In this document: positions 1-8,179 of the stretch, piece after piece
Numbering within the stretch: the first letter of the stretch is position 1
Layout: the number at the start of each line of letters is the position of its first letter
IMG/VR virus record: IMGVR_UViG_3300044611_002115
Location: 1 to 64,000 of that record
Source: a virus
Reading direction: 5' to 3' (one strand)
Length of the DNA: 64,000 nucleotides
Notes under the pieces: model-generated
What the model was told of the DNA's origin: nothing
Database searches by the model: none
What the model saw: only the letters and a program-made list of their open reading frames with translations
Program-made: the position numbers and the translations under genes

Positions 1-48
1 ACGTCCAGAGGGGGGCTGGGAGTGCACAGCCAGCGGAAACAGCCCCCA
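1..48 (+). repeat. Dispersed ~40-bp element, partial copy R0
   Basis: The first bases of the window (ACGTCCAG, then GTGCACAGCCAGCGG and ACAGCCCCCA) match the right half of the copy at 22251-22350. The left half lies outside the window. It falls inside an open reading frame. Confidence 0.5.
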
Positions 49-755
49 CACGCAGGGGCGCGCGGGCAACTGCGCAGGCACCCGTGGGCGAGGCACCCGC
101 ACGGGCACGGGGCAGGCGGGGGCAGGCGGGGGCGGACGCCCCGCCGCACGGGGGCATCGCGGCGCTCAACGTGCAGCGCATGAAGCTCACGGAGCTGGAG
201 CCTCATCCGCGCAACACGGAAATCCGCAAGCACCCCGCAGAGGGGGACGCGAAGTGGGAAGTGCTCAAGGAGTCGCTGCGCCACGACTACTTCGACCCGC
301 TCGTGTGGAACGTGCGCAACGGCTTCCTCGTCTCGGGACACCTGCGGTTGAAGATTATGCAGAGCCTCGGCTACACGCAGGCGGACGTGGTGAAGGTGAG
401 CTACGACGAGGCGACGCACCTTGCGAGGATGCTCGCCGCCAACCGCCTGTTAGGGGACGACGACACGGAGGGGCAAAAGAGCTTCCTGTTGGACTTGGGG
501 GCGACGAAGGGTTTTAACTTCGCGCTCGCTGGCTTTACGCTGGGAGAGGTGCGCGGCCTCGCCCCCGCCATTAACCTCGCCACCCCGTCCGCGTGGGACG
601 ACGGGACGGGAGTGAACGATATTGTGGAGAACAGCACGGGGGGCGTGTGCTCGCTCGTGCTGCGCTACCCGCAGAGCGCAGACCCAGACGTGCGGCGCAT
701 TGTGGCGGGGGTGGAGATGGCGGAGCTGGGAGTGGAGATAGCAGACAATGACTAA
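3..755 (+). CDS. ParB/sulfiredoxin-like domain protein, 5' end uncertain or outside the window
   Basis: The frame is open from the window edge to 755, so the gene may begin upstream. In-window start options are GTG 84 and ATG 181, neither with a clear ribosome binding site. From about base 172 the protein carries a ParB-like fold: LEPHPRNTEI, then GFLVSGHLRLK (compare the GHxR motif of ParB CTPase/nuclease domains), then LAANRLLGDDD. Phage proteins of this kind often sit beside DNA-modification enzymes. Here the stop overlaps the start of the DpdA-like gene. The N-terminal part (bases 3-171) is a low-complexity Ala/Gly/Arg linker that includes dispersed element R0. The function in modification (target choice or nuclease) is inferred. 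Confidence 0.65.
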   Translation, partial: VQRGAGSAQPAETAPTRRGARATAQAPVGEAPARARGRRGQAGADAPPHGGIAALNVQRMKLTELEPHPRNTEIRKHPAEGDAKWEVLKESLRHDYFDPLVWNVRNGFLVSGHLRLKIMQSLGYTQADVVKVSYDEATHLARMLAANRLLGDDDTEGQKSFLLDLGATKGFNFALAGFTLGEVRGLAPAINLATPSAWDDGTGVNDIVENSTGGVCSLVLRYPQSADPDVRRIVAGVEMAELGVEIADND

Positions 756-1611
756 GCGCACGCGAAGCAAGCTCCCGAAGCTCCACCTCCTCGTCGCCTA
801 TCCCTACTGCACAGCGTCAATGGTGCGTGTCATTAAGCGGTTGCAGGAGGTGGCGGACGTGGAGCTTATGCTGGACAGCGGGGCGTTCACGGCATGGAAC
901 AGCGGCAAGACGATTGCGCTGGCGGATTACTGCAACTTCGTGCGCACTCCCCCGCTCCACTTCCACAACGTCGTTCAGCTTGACTGCATTGGCAACGTGG
1001 AGGGCACGCGGGAGAACTACCTGCACATGAGGAGCGAGGGGCTGCGCTGCATCCCCGTCTTTACACGGGGCAACACGCGGGAGGCGCTGGATGAGATGTA
1101 TGAGGACAGCGACTACGTGCTCTTGGGCGGCATAGCGACGGGAGAGAACGTGAAGGGCTACGTCAAGTGGTTCCAGACCCTTAGCGGCAAGAGGAAGGTG
1201 CACTGGCTGGGGTTCACCAACAGGGAGTTCCTCGCACACTACAGACCTTTCAGCGCGGACGCATCATCGTGGCACTTAGCGTCACGAATGGGGGCGGCGG
1301 ACGTTTACGTGGGCAAGGGCGTATGCCGGAAGCTCACGTGGGCGGATTGCAGGCACCCCAGCGCCGCGCTACTTCCCCTCCTGCACTCCCACGGGTTCTG
1401 CGGCGACATGGTGAAGGAGCTGGGGACGAGGCAGCGGTGGAGGGGTGCGGGCAGCATAAGCCTCGACCTCGCCGCCAGCGCCAACGTGCTCCGCGCGCGA
1501 GACATTAAGGCGCGCTTCGGAACCAAGCTCTACTTCTGCGTCAGCACCCCGTTCCAAGTGGAGTCGCTCACTAAGATGATTCCGCGCATCCCCGCACAGG
1601 GCAAGCCATGA
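748..1611 (+). CDS. dpdA: DpdA-like 7-deazaguanine DNA transglycosylase (TGT superfamily)
   Basis: 287 residues. The protein has the tRNA-guanine transglycosylase/DpdA pattern: DSGAFTAWNSG at residues 42-52 with the likely catalytic Asp, QLDCIGN near 90, VHWLGFT near 151 and FSADASSW near 168. In phages DpdA exchanges guanine in DNA for a 7-deazaguanine such as preQ0, which blocks host restriction enzymes. The downstream genes supply the full precursor pathway, supporting a DNA rather than tRNA role. The start overlaps the preceding stop by 8 bp and the stop overlaps the next ATG by 4 bp, so translation is probably coupled. A tRNA TGT is less likely because the protein is short and lacks the usual C-terminal zinc motif. 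Confidence 0.85.
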   Translation: MTKRTRSKLPKLHLLVAYPYCTASMVRVIKRLQEVADVELMLDSGAFTAWNSGKTIALADYCNFVRTPPLHFHNVVQLDCIGNVEGTRENYLHMRSEGLRCIPVFTRGNTREALDEMYEDSDYVLLGGIATGENVKGYVKWFQTLSGKRKVHWLGFTNREFLAHYRPFSADASSWHLASRMGAADVYVGKGVCRKLTWADCRHPSAALLPLLHSHGFCGDMVKELGTRQRWRGAGSISLDLAASANVLRARDIKARFGTKLYFCVSTPFQVESLTKMIPRIPAQGKP

Positions 1612-1859
1612 GAGTCATAGCCATAGACATTGACAGGACGGCGCTGGCGGAGCCGGAGCGCGTGCGTGCGCTGTATGAGTGCAGGGACAACTTCATAGTG
1701 CTGCACACGGCAAGGAGCGAGGCGATACGGGAGGAGACGGTGCAACAGTTGCAGCTCGCGGGCGTGCCCTACCACGCCCTCGTCATGGGAAAGCTGCGGG
1801 CGGACGTTTACGTGGACGACAAGAACCAAGGAGGACTACAATGGCCGACAGAATCTTAG
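1608..1859 (+). CDS. Small HAD-like phosphatase/kinase-domain protein
   Basis: 83 residues. It begins MRVIAIDIDRT, the DxD motif of HAD-superfamily phosphohydrolases, followed by LHTARSE (motif II-like) and a C-terminal VYVDDKN resembling the acidic motif IV. This is the compact layout seen in phage HAD proteins and in the phosphatase half of polynucleotide kinases. It lies between DpdA and the first QueC with overlapping ends, so it may dephosphorylate a pathway intermediate or nucleotide; that role is inferred. It contains a copy of the 13-bp palindrome at 1741. Confidence 0.6.
   Translation: MRVIAIDIDRTALAEPERVRALYECRDNFIVLHTARSEAIREETVQQLQLAGVPYHALVMGKLRADVYVDDKNQGGLQWPTES
1741..1753. 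repeat. 13-bp palindrome TGCAACWGTTGCA, copy 1
   Basis: Exact copy with central A, inside the HAD-like gene. Confidence 0.9.
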
Positions 1860-2539
1860 CCTTTAGCGGCGGGATGGATAGCTACATGCTCAAGCGCATG
1901 CACAAGTTCAGCGACGCGGAGTGCGTGTTTGTGGAGATGGGGACGAGGGAGAACCGGAGGGAGGCGGGGCTGCTGGACAAGCTGTTCCCCGACGTGCAGC
2001 GCGTGCAGCTTCCCCTCGTGCAGTGGGAGCTTCCCAATAAGATCATCCCGTTCCGCAACACCTTCCTCGCCCTAACCTTAGCGCAGCTCGCCCCGTCGCT
2101 CTACTTCGCCTTCACCGCTGGGGACACGACGCGGGACAAGGACTACGTGTTCAAGGCGGAGGTGGAGGGGATGCTGAACTACTTTGCAGGGGTGCCGGAG
2201 AAAGCGCCCTTTGGCGACGCGCGCTACGAAGTGCACATGCCCTTCAAGCCCTACACCAAGCGCGAGCTTGTGCGGCAGTTTATTGACGCTGGGTTTAGCG
2301 TGGAGGAGCTGCGCACGCGGACGGTGAGCTGCTACGAGGGGACGCCAGTGCCGTGCGGGGAGTGCCGCTCCTGCGTGCGCAAGTATGTCGCCCTCGCCGC
2401 TAATGGCATCAAGTGCGAGGGGTGGTTCTACAGCGACCCGCGCAAGCAACTTTCCGCGCTCCTAGACGAGAGCATAAGGAAAAACAGGAAACACGAAACG
2501 GAGGATATACTACTATGCACAAGCCAAAAACAGCAGTGA
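1841..2539 (+). CDS. queC: QueC-like 7-cyano-7-deazaguanine synthase (first copy)
   Basis: 232 residues from ATG 1841, chosen because AAGGAGGA lies 5 bp upstream. An open frame reaches back to 1679 but overlaps the HAD-like gene. PP-loop ATPase motif FSGGMDS sits at residues 6-12, IPFRNTFL near 69, and a zinc cluster SCYEG..PCGECRSC near 162-177. QueC converts 7-carboxy-7-deazaguanine to preQ0 using ATP and ammonia. Its last 25 bp overlap the second QueC-like gene. Of the two copies, this one fits the canonical zinc site better, so it is the more likely preQ0 synthase. Confidence 0.85.
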   Translation: MADRILAFSGGMDSYMLKRMHKFSDAECVFVEMGTRENRREAGLLDKLFPDVQRVQLPLVQWELPNKIIPFRNTFLALTLAQLAPSLYFAFTAGDTTRDKDYVFKAEVEGMLNYFAGVPEKAPFGDARYEVHMPFKPYTKRELVRQFIDAGFSVEELRTRTVSCYEGTPVPCGECRSCVRKYVALAANGIKCEGWFYSDPRKQLSALLDESIRKNRKHETEDILLCTSQKQQ

Positions 2540-3183
2540 TGGTGACGGGCGGGATTGATTCAACCACGCTCCTTCACATGACCGCGCACCTCAACCCTAC
2601 ACCCGTGACAGTGGATTACGGGCACGACGCTTTTGGGCGTCAGGTGGAGATGCTGCAACCCCACATTGACAAGCTGGGACTCCCGCCGCTGGAGATTCTC
2701 AAGGTGGAGTTTCCCAAGTGGCAGCGCCGTGAGGGGCTGTTCACGCCGGGTTATGAGAGCCATGAGGTTGACCCGCTCAACGAGTGGGACAAGCTCCGCT
2801 ACGAGGAGTTCTTCATCGAAGGCCGCAACGCCACTATGGTTCTCGCCGCGCTCGCGTGGTGCAGCGCGCATAAGGTGGACGAGCTGCTCGCGGGCTACCT
2901 CTACGCTCCCGTCGAGTGGGAGAAGCGCCGCACCTACAAGCTAATGACGGGTGACAACTCGCCGCAGTTTGTGGACACGATGAACATGCTCACTAACGTC
3001 GGGTTCTCGCATCAGGTTCGCTTCCGCGCCCCGTTCTACGAGCTGCGCTGGGGCAAGGACGACGTGATTGCGGAGGGCAAGCGCCTCGGCGTTGACTTCT
3101 CCTCCACTCACTCCTGCTACTTCGTCCCCGCGTGCGGCAAGTGCGACAACTGCCTGCTCCGCGCTGAGTTTCTCGGAGCCTAA
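2515..3183 (+). CDS. QueC-like PP-loop ATPase (second, divergent copy)
   Basis: 222 residues. ATG 2515 is preceded by GGAGG 10 bp upstream. MVTGGIDSTTLL (residues 8-19) is a PP-loop, FIEGRNATMV matches the internal QueC motif, and CYFVPACGKCDNC near the C-terminus is a four-Cys zinc site. It overlaps the first QueC-like gene by 25 bp. Possible roles are a second preQ0 synthase, an enzyme that further alters the cyano or carboxy group (as archaeosine-type QueC relatives do), or one subunit of a heteromer. The sequence alone does not decide. Confidence 0.8.
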   Translation: MHKPKTAVMVTGGIDSTTLLHMTAHLNPTPVTVDYGHDAFGRQVEMLQPHIDKLGLPPLEILKVEFPKWQRREGLFTPGYESHEVDPLNEWDKLRYEEFFIEGRNATMVLAALAWCSAHKVDELLAGYLYAPVEWEKRRTYKLMTGDNSPQFVDTMNMLTNVGFSHQVRFRAPFYELRWGKDDVIAEGKRLGVDFSSTHSCYFVPACGKCDNCLLRAEFLGA

Positions 3184-3226
3184 ACCTTAGCAACCAAAAA
3201 ACCACGTTCTCCCCAGAACCCAATTT

Positions 3227-3661
3227 ATGAAACAGACCATCCGCAAGACCTACACCAACTTGAAAGCCGCGCACCGCCAATGGCGTCACGCGGGGCACTG
3301 CCACTTCGCGCACGGCGAGAACTGGACGCTGCACATCACTATGGCGTGCGAGAAGCTGGACGAGCAGAACTTCGTCATTGACTACGGCGCACTCAGGCCG
3401 CTGCGTGCGGAGATTGAGCAGCTCTTTGACCACACGCTGCTCATCGACCACGACGACCCAGCGCGTGCGCAGTTTGAGGCGCTGCACGAGCAGGGGTTGT
3501 GCGACCTGCGCATTGTGGAGAGCGCGAGCGCGGAGGGGCTGTGCAAGATCGTCATGGGGATGGCGGACAAGTGCGTGCGCGGACTCACGGGCGGGCGCGC
3601 GTGGGTTGAGGAAGTCACCGTTGAGGAGGACACTAAGAACACGGCGACGCTAAGGCTATGA
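3227..3661 (+). CDS. queD: QueD-like 6-carboxytetrahydropterin synthase
   Basis: 144 residues. The 6-pyruvoyltetrahydropterin synthase fold is indicated by KAAHRQW near the N-terminus (first metal His), then GHCHFAHGENWTLHI with further metal-binding histidines and the HGxxW/H pattern, then FVIDYGALR, FDHTLL and the C-terminal VEEVTVEED. QueD turns the FolE product dihydroneopterin triphosphate into 6-carboxytetrahydropterin, the substrate of QueE. The stop overlaps the queE start by 4 bp. The canonical Cys-xxx-HGH order is slightly altered (the Cys lies inside GHCH). Confidence 0.85.
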   Translation: MKQTIRKTYTNLKAAHRQWRHAGHCHFAHGENWTLHITMACEKLDEQNFVIDYGALRPLRAEIEQLFDHTLLIDHDDPARAQFEALHEQGLCDLRIVESASAEGLCKIVMGMADKCVRGLTGGRAWVEEVTVEEDTKNTATLRL

Positions 3662-4368
3662 ACAAGCCCCTTCCAACCACAGAGCGCTTCCTAACCTTCC
3701 AAGGCGAAGGGGAGCACATGGGGCGCGCCGCGTTCTTCGTGCGCCTTTACGGGTGCCCGCTGCACTGCCCGTGGTGCGACAGCGCCGCGACGTGGCATAA
3801 AGATTATGTGCCCAAGCACATCAACAGGCTGCTGGTGGAGGACATTGTGGAGGAGGTGGTGAACTCCCATGCCCCCATCTGCGTCATTACAGGGGGCGAG
3901 CCTATGGTGCATGACTTAGGGCCGCTGGTGCAACAGTTGCAGCGCAACAGCATCGGCGTGCACTTGGAGACAAGCGGGGCTATGGACGGGGACTACTACC
4001 AGTTCGATTGGGTCACGCTCTCGCCCAAGTGGAGCAAGCTGCCCGTGCTGGACGCCTATGAAGCCGCTGACGAGGTTAAGATCATCGTGGAGGACGACAG
4101 CAGCATCAACAAGTGGATGGATCAACTGCGCCCCGCCTACAATGCTCACGGCTTCGTGTTCCCGACCATCTGGCTGCACCCAGAGTGGAGCAAGCGCAAT
4201 GACCCGCTCGTGCTCAACAGCATCACGGAGAGCGTGAAGCATAACCCCAACCTATTCCGCGCCGGATGGCAGCTTCACAAGTGCTACCGCGCCGACCTGC
4301 TGGACGCACGTGCAGACAAGCGCGTTGTGCCCCTTGGTGGAAACCCAGACCTATTGCCACTCACATGA
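3658..4368 (+). CDS. queE: QueE-like 7-carboxy-7-deazaguanine synthase (radical SAM)
   Basis: 236 residues. The start TERFLTFQGEGEHMGR is the standard QueE N-terminus. GCPLHCPWCD at residues 32-41 is the Cx3Cx2C radical-SAM iron-sulfur motif and VITGGEP near 80 the SAM-binding GGE motif. LETSG and SPKWSK are also QueE-like. It converts 6-carboxytetrahydropterin to 7-carboxy-7-deazaguanine for QueC. The ends overlap both neighbours by 4 bp. Palindrome copy 2 lies in the gene at 3929. Confidence 0.9.
   Translation: MNKPLPTTERFLTFQGEGEHMGRAAFFVRLYGCPLHCPWCDSAATWHKDYVPKHINRLLVEDIVEEVVNSHAPICVITGGEPMVHDLGPLVQQLQRNSIGVHLETSGAMDGDYYQFDWVTLSPKWSKLPVLDAYEAADEVKIIVEDDSSINKWMDQLRPAYNAHGFVFPTIWLHPEWSKRNDPLVLNSITESVKHNPNLFRAGWQLHKCYRADLLDARADKRVVPLGGNPDLLPLT
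3929..3941. repeat. 13-bp palindrome, copy 2
   Basis: Exact copy with central A, inside queE, coding for Gln-Gln-Leu-Gln. Confidence 0.9.
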
Positions 4369-5312
4369 AACCTAATACCTACAACGTCACCCTCCGAGAA
4401 TGCAGGCAGCTCGCGCACGAAATCAACCAACGCCTGTGCCACGCGCTGCCTAATGCCTATGACGGGCGCAAGCTCCGCGTCTATGCCGTGCCGCGCGGGG
4501 GAGTCTATGCCGCGCTGCTGTGCGCGGATTGGGAGCTGGTCAACAGCCCGCTGGAAGCGGACATCATACTGGACGACATCCTCGACAGCGGGGCGACGCG
4601 GAACAAGATGCGCAGCTACGGCATCCCCTTCGTCGCCTTAGTGAGCAAGCAGCTAATGGAGGACACGCCTTGGCGCGCTGCGCTGCACGTGGCACAAGAC
4701 TGCTGGGTGACGTTCCCTTGGGAGCTTGTGCAGGACGAGGAGCAGGGCGCGGAGGACAACGTGCGGCGCATGCTGCAAGCCATAGGTGAAGACCCGCAGC
4801 GCGATGGGCTGCTGGACACGCCCAAGCGTTTCATCAAGGCGCTCAAGGAAATGACGCAGGGCTACCACAGCGACCCCAAGGCGCACTTGGGGAAGGACTT
4901 CGACATCACGGACGCGGGAGGCCGCGCCTACGACCAAATCATCATCAGCAAGGACTTGCCCTTTGTTAGCCTCTGCGAGCACCACCTGCTCGCCTTTGAG
5001 GGCAGGGCGCACATCGCCTATCTCCCCTCGCCGGAGAGCAAGCGCGTCGTGGGCCTTAGCAAGCTCGCCCGCGTGCTGGACGGCTACGCCAAGCGCCTGC
5101 AAGTGCAGGAGCGCCTAACCATGCAGATTGCGGACGCCATTGAGGAAGTGCTGCAACCCGCAGGGGTGGCGGTGATACTAAAGGCCAAGCACTCGTGCCA
5201 GTGCCACAGGGGGGTGGGCAAGGCGGGAGAGATGGTGACAAGCGCGCTGCATGGCGTGTTCCGCGACAACGGGGCATCGCGCATGGAGCTGTTCCACCTC
5301 CTCAAGCTCTAA
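4365..5312 (+). CDS. folE: Phosphoribosyltransferase-FolE (GTP cyclohydrolase I) fusion
   Basis: 315 residues from ATG 4365, which overlaps the queE stop. Residues 30-125 look like a type I phosphoribosyltransferase: YAVPRGGVYAA, then the PRPP loop DIILDDILDSGAT at 66-78. From about residue 128 the protein is GTP cyclohydrolase I: DPQRDGLLDTPKR, FVSLCEHHLLAFEG with the zinc Cys and His near 204-207, VVGLSKLARVLD, then HSCQCHRGVGK carrying the third zinc ligand. FolE makes dihydroneopterin triphosphate, the first step toward preQ0. I know of no standard enzyme with this fusion. The phosphoribosyltransferase half may handle a purine or a 7-deazaguanine base; this is inferred. Confidence 0.85.
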   Translation: MKPNTYNVTLRECRQLAHEINQRLCHALPNAYDGRKLRVYAVPRGGVYAALLCADWELVNSPLEADIILDDILDSGATRNKMRSYGIPFVALVSKQLMEDTPWRAALHVAQDCWVTFPWELVQDEEQGAEDNVRRMLQAIGEDPQRDGLLDTPKRFIKALKEMTQGYHSDPKAHLGKDFDITDAGGRAYDQIIISKDLPFVSLCEHHLLAFEGRAHIAYLPSPESKRVVGLSKLARVLDGYAKRLQVQERLTMQIADAIEEVLQPAGVAVILKAKHSCQCHRGVGKAGEMVTSALHGVFRDNGASRMELFHLLKL

Positions 5313-5317
5313 CCAGC

Positions 5318-5953
5318 ATGCACGGGTTCACGCATGGTGTGTCCTACTTCGGGTTCCGCGTCGCTACGTGGAACCTTCCCAGCGGGTTCTCCTGCCCCGC
5401 TGCCTTGCAGTGCCTAACCTTTGCCAACAGGCGCACGGGGAAGCTCACGCATGGGAAGCACCAGACGTTCCGCTGCTACTCCGCGTCAATGGAGCGCTAC
5501 CCTGCGCCGAGGGAAAAGGCGTGGGACAATTATGAGGCGGTGAAGGGGAAGTCGCCGGAGGACGTGTTCTACACGCTGCTCAAGGTGTGGGACGACTCCA
5601 CGCGGCACGTGCGCATCCACGCGGGCGGGGACTTCTTTTCGCAGGACTACTTCGACGGCTGGCTAATGGTTTGCAGGGCGCGGCCCAATGACACGTTCTG
5701 GGCGTTCACAAAATCCCTCCCCTTCTGGGTCAAGCGGCTGGGGAGCATCCCGCCCAACCTCTGTCTGCAAGCGTCATGCGGCGGGAAGCACGACGCGCTC
5801 ATCGCACAGCACGGGCTAAAGTATGCGAGGGTGGTGTGGAGCAAGCGGGAGGCGGAGGAGCTGGGACTTGCAATAGACACGGACGATAGGTTAGCAATGA
5901 CAGGGCGTGACTCCTTCGCCCTGCTGGAAAACTTTACAAGGAGAAAACACTAA
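5318..5953 (+). CDS. Phage gene-product-88-like protein of unknown function
   Basis: 211 residues from ATG 5318, just after the FolE stop; an in-frame extension to 5195 would overlap FolE deeply. Features include NLPSGFSCPAALQCL, FRCYSASMERYP, VRIHAGGDFFSQDYFDGW and ASCGGKHD. The Cys-rich start and the HAGGDFFS segment resemble the phage GP88 family. That family is often annotated in actinophage genomes, and its biochemical role is not known to me. As the last gene of the modification operon it may act on DNA or a deazaguanine, which is inferred from position only. Confidence 0.55.
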   Translation: MHGFTHGVSYFGFRVATWNLPSGFSCPAALQCLTFANRRTGKLTHGKHQTFRCYSASMERYPAPREKAWDNYEAVKGKSPEDVFYTLLKVWDDSTRHVRIHAGGDFFSQDYFDGWLMVCRARPNDTFWAFTKSLPFWVKRLGSIPPNLCLQASCGGKHDALIAQHGLKYARVVWSKREAEELGLAIDTDDRLAMTGRDSFALLENFTRRKH

Positions 5954-5960
5954 TATCCCA

Positions 5961-6494
5961 ATGGCTAAGCGAGTAAAAAACACGGTGAAGTTCCGCGACA
6001 GGCGGAAGATCAAGGGCAAAGCGCCCAAGGACGAGACGCTCAAGGACAAGCCGCACGTGGAGGGCAAGCTGGACGACGCAGTGACGACGCGGCACCGCAA
6101 GCAGCGCATGGTGGCGGCGCTCAAGGAGCACTTAGGCATCGTCGCCTATGCGTGCGAGAGCGTGGGCATAGGGACGACGACGCATTACAGGTGGCTCAAG
6201 GAGGACGCGAACTATGCGGAGAAGGTGCTGGAGGCGGAGGACAGAATGATTGGGTTTACGGAGCGCAAGCTGTTTGAGCTTGTGGAGGCGCGTGACCGCG
6301 AGGCGTGCAAGTTCGTCCTAGACCGCAGGGGCAGGAGGCAGGGCTGGGGGCAAGCGCCGCTGGAGCTTAGCTCGCCGCAGGGGGCACCGCTGCGCGTGGA
6401 GCACGGCGTTGACCCGCTGTTCTTAGAGGAGGAAGCACCCGTGTCCGCCCTCGTCTCCATTGTAGCCAAGCTCACGGGGCTGGGGAGGAAGTAG
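5961..6494 (+). CDS. Terminase small subunit (putative)
   Basis: 177 residues from ATG 5961. AAGGAGA lies about 17 bp upstream, a long spacing. Residues 45-85 form a likely helix-turn-helix, with IVAYACESVGIGTTTHYRWL then AEKVLEAEDR, as in small terminases that recognise the packaging site. The C-terminal half ends with a Pro/Glu-rich tail. It lies 4 bp upstream of the large terminase. The N-terminus is Lys/Arg-rich. Confidence 0.75.
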   Translation: MAKRVKNTVKFRDRRKIKGKAPKDETLKDKPHVEGKLDDAVTTRHRKQRMVAALKEHLGIVAYACESVGIGTTTHYRWLKEDANYAEKVLEAEDRMIGFTERKLFELVEARDREACKFVLDRRGRRQGWGQAPLELSSPQGAPLRVEHGVDPLFLEEEAPVSALVSIVAKLTGLGRK

Positions 6495-6498
6495 CGCT

Positions 6499-7980
6499 GT
6501 GGCAACCGCTGCAACAGTTGCACCTGACGCGGAGAAGGAAGCGGCGCAGCAGCTACACGCCGACCTTTTCATTAGGCTCGTCGCCCGCGCCCGCAAGGAC
6601 TTCCTCTCCTACCTCCTCCTCTTTAACCCGCCGGAGCGCGCGGAGTATGTGGTGGGGCAACTGCACGTGTTCCTCTCCGACATGCTGCAAGCGGTGGCGG
6701 TGGGCAAAGCGTGCAAGCGCCAAATCATCAACGTCCCTCCGCAACACGGCAAGTCAACGCTGGTGAGCAAGGAGTTTGTGTCGTGGATCATAAGCTACCA
6801 ACCGGGCATCCAAGTCGCCCTCACCTCCTTCTCGCACGAGCTGGTGACGGACTTTAGCAAGTGGGTGCGCTCCCGCGTGCAGTCCCCGCTCTACCAAAAA
6901 GTGTTTCCCAACTCCCAAGTGGACGAGGGCAACAACAAGGCGGCGCTGTGGCACTTGACCAACGGGAGCAGCGTGTGCGCAAAGAGCACGGGGAAGAAGC
7001 TCATCGGGCGGCGCGTGGACTTGCTCATCATCGACGATGCGCACAGCGGGAGGCAGGACGCGGAGAGCGTGCTCATGCGCAAGCGCATCCGCGAGTGGTA
7101 TTTTGGCGACTGCCTGACGCGCATGAGTCCCGAGGGCTACGTGTTCATCATCGGCACGCGCTGGCACCCAGAGGACTTGAGCGGGCATTTGACGAGCGAG
7201 GAGTATGAGGAGGGCATGCGCGCGTCGGGGCTTGTGCGGGAGATGTTCAACAAGATCAACCTGCCCGCGTTCAGCGAAGGGGACGGCGACCCGCTGGGGA
7301 GGAGCAGGGACGAGCCGCTGTTCCCAGAGATGCGAGGCAAGGAGTTCCTCGAAAACATGCGCGCAGCCCAAGCCCCCTACGAGTGGGAGTCACAGTTCCA
7401 AGGGCACCCGCAGACGAGCGGCAGCGGACAGGTGGACACGAAGAAAATTCACCGCATCACGCTCGCGGACGTGCCAAAGGATTTGGAGCGGACGAGGGGC
7501 TGGGATTTAGCGCTCAAGGAAAAGCAGACGAGCGACTTCACTGCTGGCGCGCTGTGCGCCTACGACCGCGCCGCCGACCACTTCTACATCATGGACATGG
7601 TGCATGAGAAAATGGTGTGGGCGAGGGCGAAGCCCGCCATCATCAAAATGTCCATGATCGACAAGGAGGAGCACGGCGTCGTTCGCATCGGCATGGAGGC
7701 GGTGAGCGGGTTCAGCATCGGGCGCGACGAGATGGCGCAGTCACTCCTCGGAGAGCTGCGCGTGGAGGAGCGGAACCCCAAGACGGACAAGCTGCTGAGA
7801 GCGCAGCCGTGGCTGAACAAAATTGAGGCGGGGAAGGTGAGCATGGTGGTGGGCGAGTGGAACAGGCGTTTCCTGCGCGAGCTGGCTGTGTTCCCAGACG
7901 GCGACCACGACGATCAAGTGGACGCAGTTTCCGTCGCGTGGGAAATGCTGTTCACCAAGCGCACGTTCCAGTTCGCCTGA
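6499..7980 (+). CDS. terL: Terminase large subunit (packaging ATPase/nuclease)
   Basis: 493 residues from GTG 6499. The Walker A-like motif is NVPPQHGKST near residues 78-87 and Walker B is LLIIDDAHSG near 175. Motif III is IIGTRWHPEDLSGH. The RNase H-like nuclease begins RGWDLALKEKQTSD near 333 and ends HDDQVDAVSVAWEM near 469. It cuts concatemers and pumps DNA into proheads together with the small subunit and portal. Palindrome copy 3 covers codons 4-8. The portal gene is over 10 kb away, which is unusual for HK97-like phages. Confidence 0.93.
   Translation: MATAATVAPDAEKEAAQQLHADLFIRLVARARKDFLSYLLLFNPPERAEYVVGQLHVFLSDMLQAVAVGKACKRQIINVPPQHGKSTLVSKEFVSWIISYQPGIQVALTSFSHELVTDFSKWVRSRVQSPLYQKVFPNSQVDEGNNKAALWHLTNGSSVCAKSTGKKLIGRRVDLLIIDDAHSGRQDAESVLMRKRIREWYFGDCLTRMSPEGYVFIIGTRWHPEDLSGHLTSEEYEEGMRASGLVREMFNKINLPAFSEGDGDPLGRSRDEPLFPEMRGKEFLENMRAAQAPYEWESQFQGHPQTSGSGQVDTKKIHRITLADVPKDLERTRGWDLALKEKQTSDFTAGALCAYDRAADHFYIMDMVHEKMVWARAKPAIIKMSMIDKEEHGVVRIGMEAVSGFSIGRDEMAQSLLGELRVEERNPKTDKLLRAQPWLNKIEAGKVSMVVGEWNRRFLRELAVFPDGDHDDQVDAVSVAWEMLFTKRTFQFA
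6510..6522. repeat. 13-bp palindrome, copy 3
   Basis: Exact copy with central A, at the 5' end of terL, 11 bp after its start codon begins. Confidence 0.9.
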
Positions 7981-8104
7981 CGCGCCGCGCAGCGCTGCAC
8001 ACTGCGCTCCCAGCGACGCTCCCTGCCCCCTGCACACGCCCTCGCGGAATTGCGCCCGCGTAGTGTGCACGCCTGCGCGCGCGGGGCACGTCGCTTCCGT
8101 AAGT

Positions 8105-8119
8105 GCTTCCAGCGGAAGC
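8105..8119 (+). terminator. Hairpin downstream of terL (weak terminator candidate)
   Basis: A 6-bp stem GCTTCC/GGAAGC with an AGC loop lies in the 199-bp gap between terL and the next gene. It has no immediate T run, so termination is uncertain. The rest of 7981-8142 shows no gene. Confidence 0.35.
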
Positions 8120-8142
8120 CGGTTGCGCGGGCAGATATTTTG

Positions 8143-8170
8143 TTGACAATGAATCTGCAACAGCTATTAT
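8143..8170 (+). promoter_or_regulatory. Family-1 promoter P1
   Basis: TTGACA at 8143-8148, a 16-bp spacer containing ATGAATCTGCAACAG, then TATTAT at 8165-8170. This is the best -10 of the ten-member family. It drives the accessory block starting at 8180. Confidence 0.85.
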
Positions 8171-8179
8171 GATGGACGT

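Noticed and set aside
1600-3230. preQ1 riboswitch in the deazaguanine operon
   Set aside because: Genes overlap or abut with no leader long enough, and I see no preQ1-type pseudoknot pattern.
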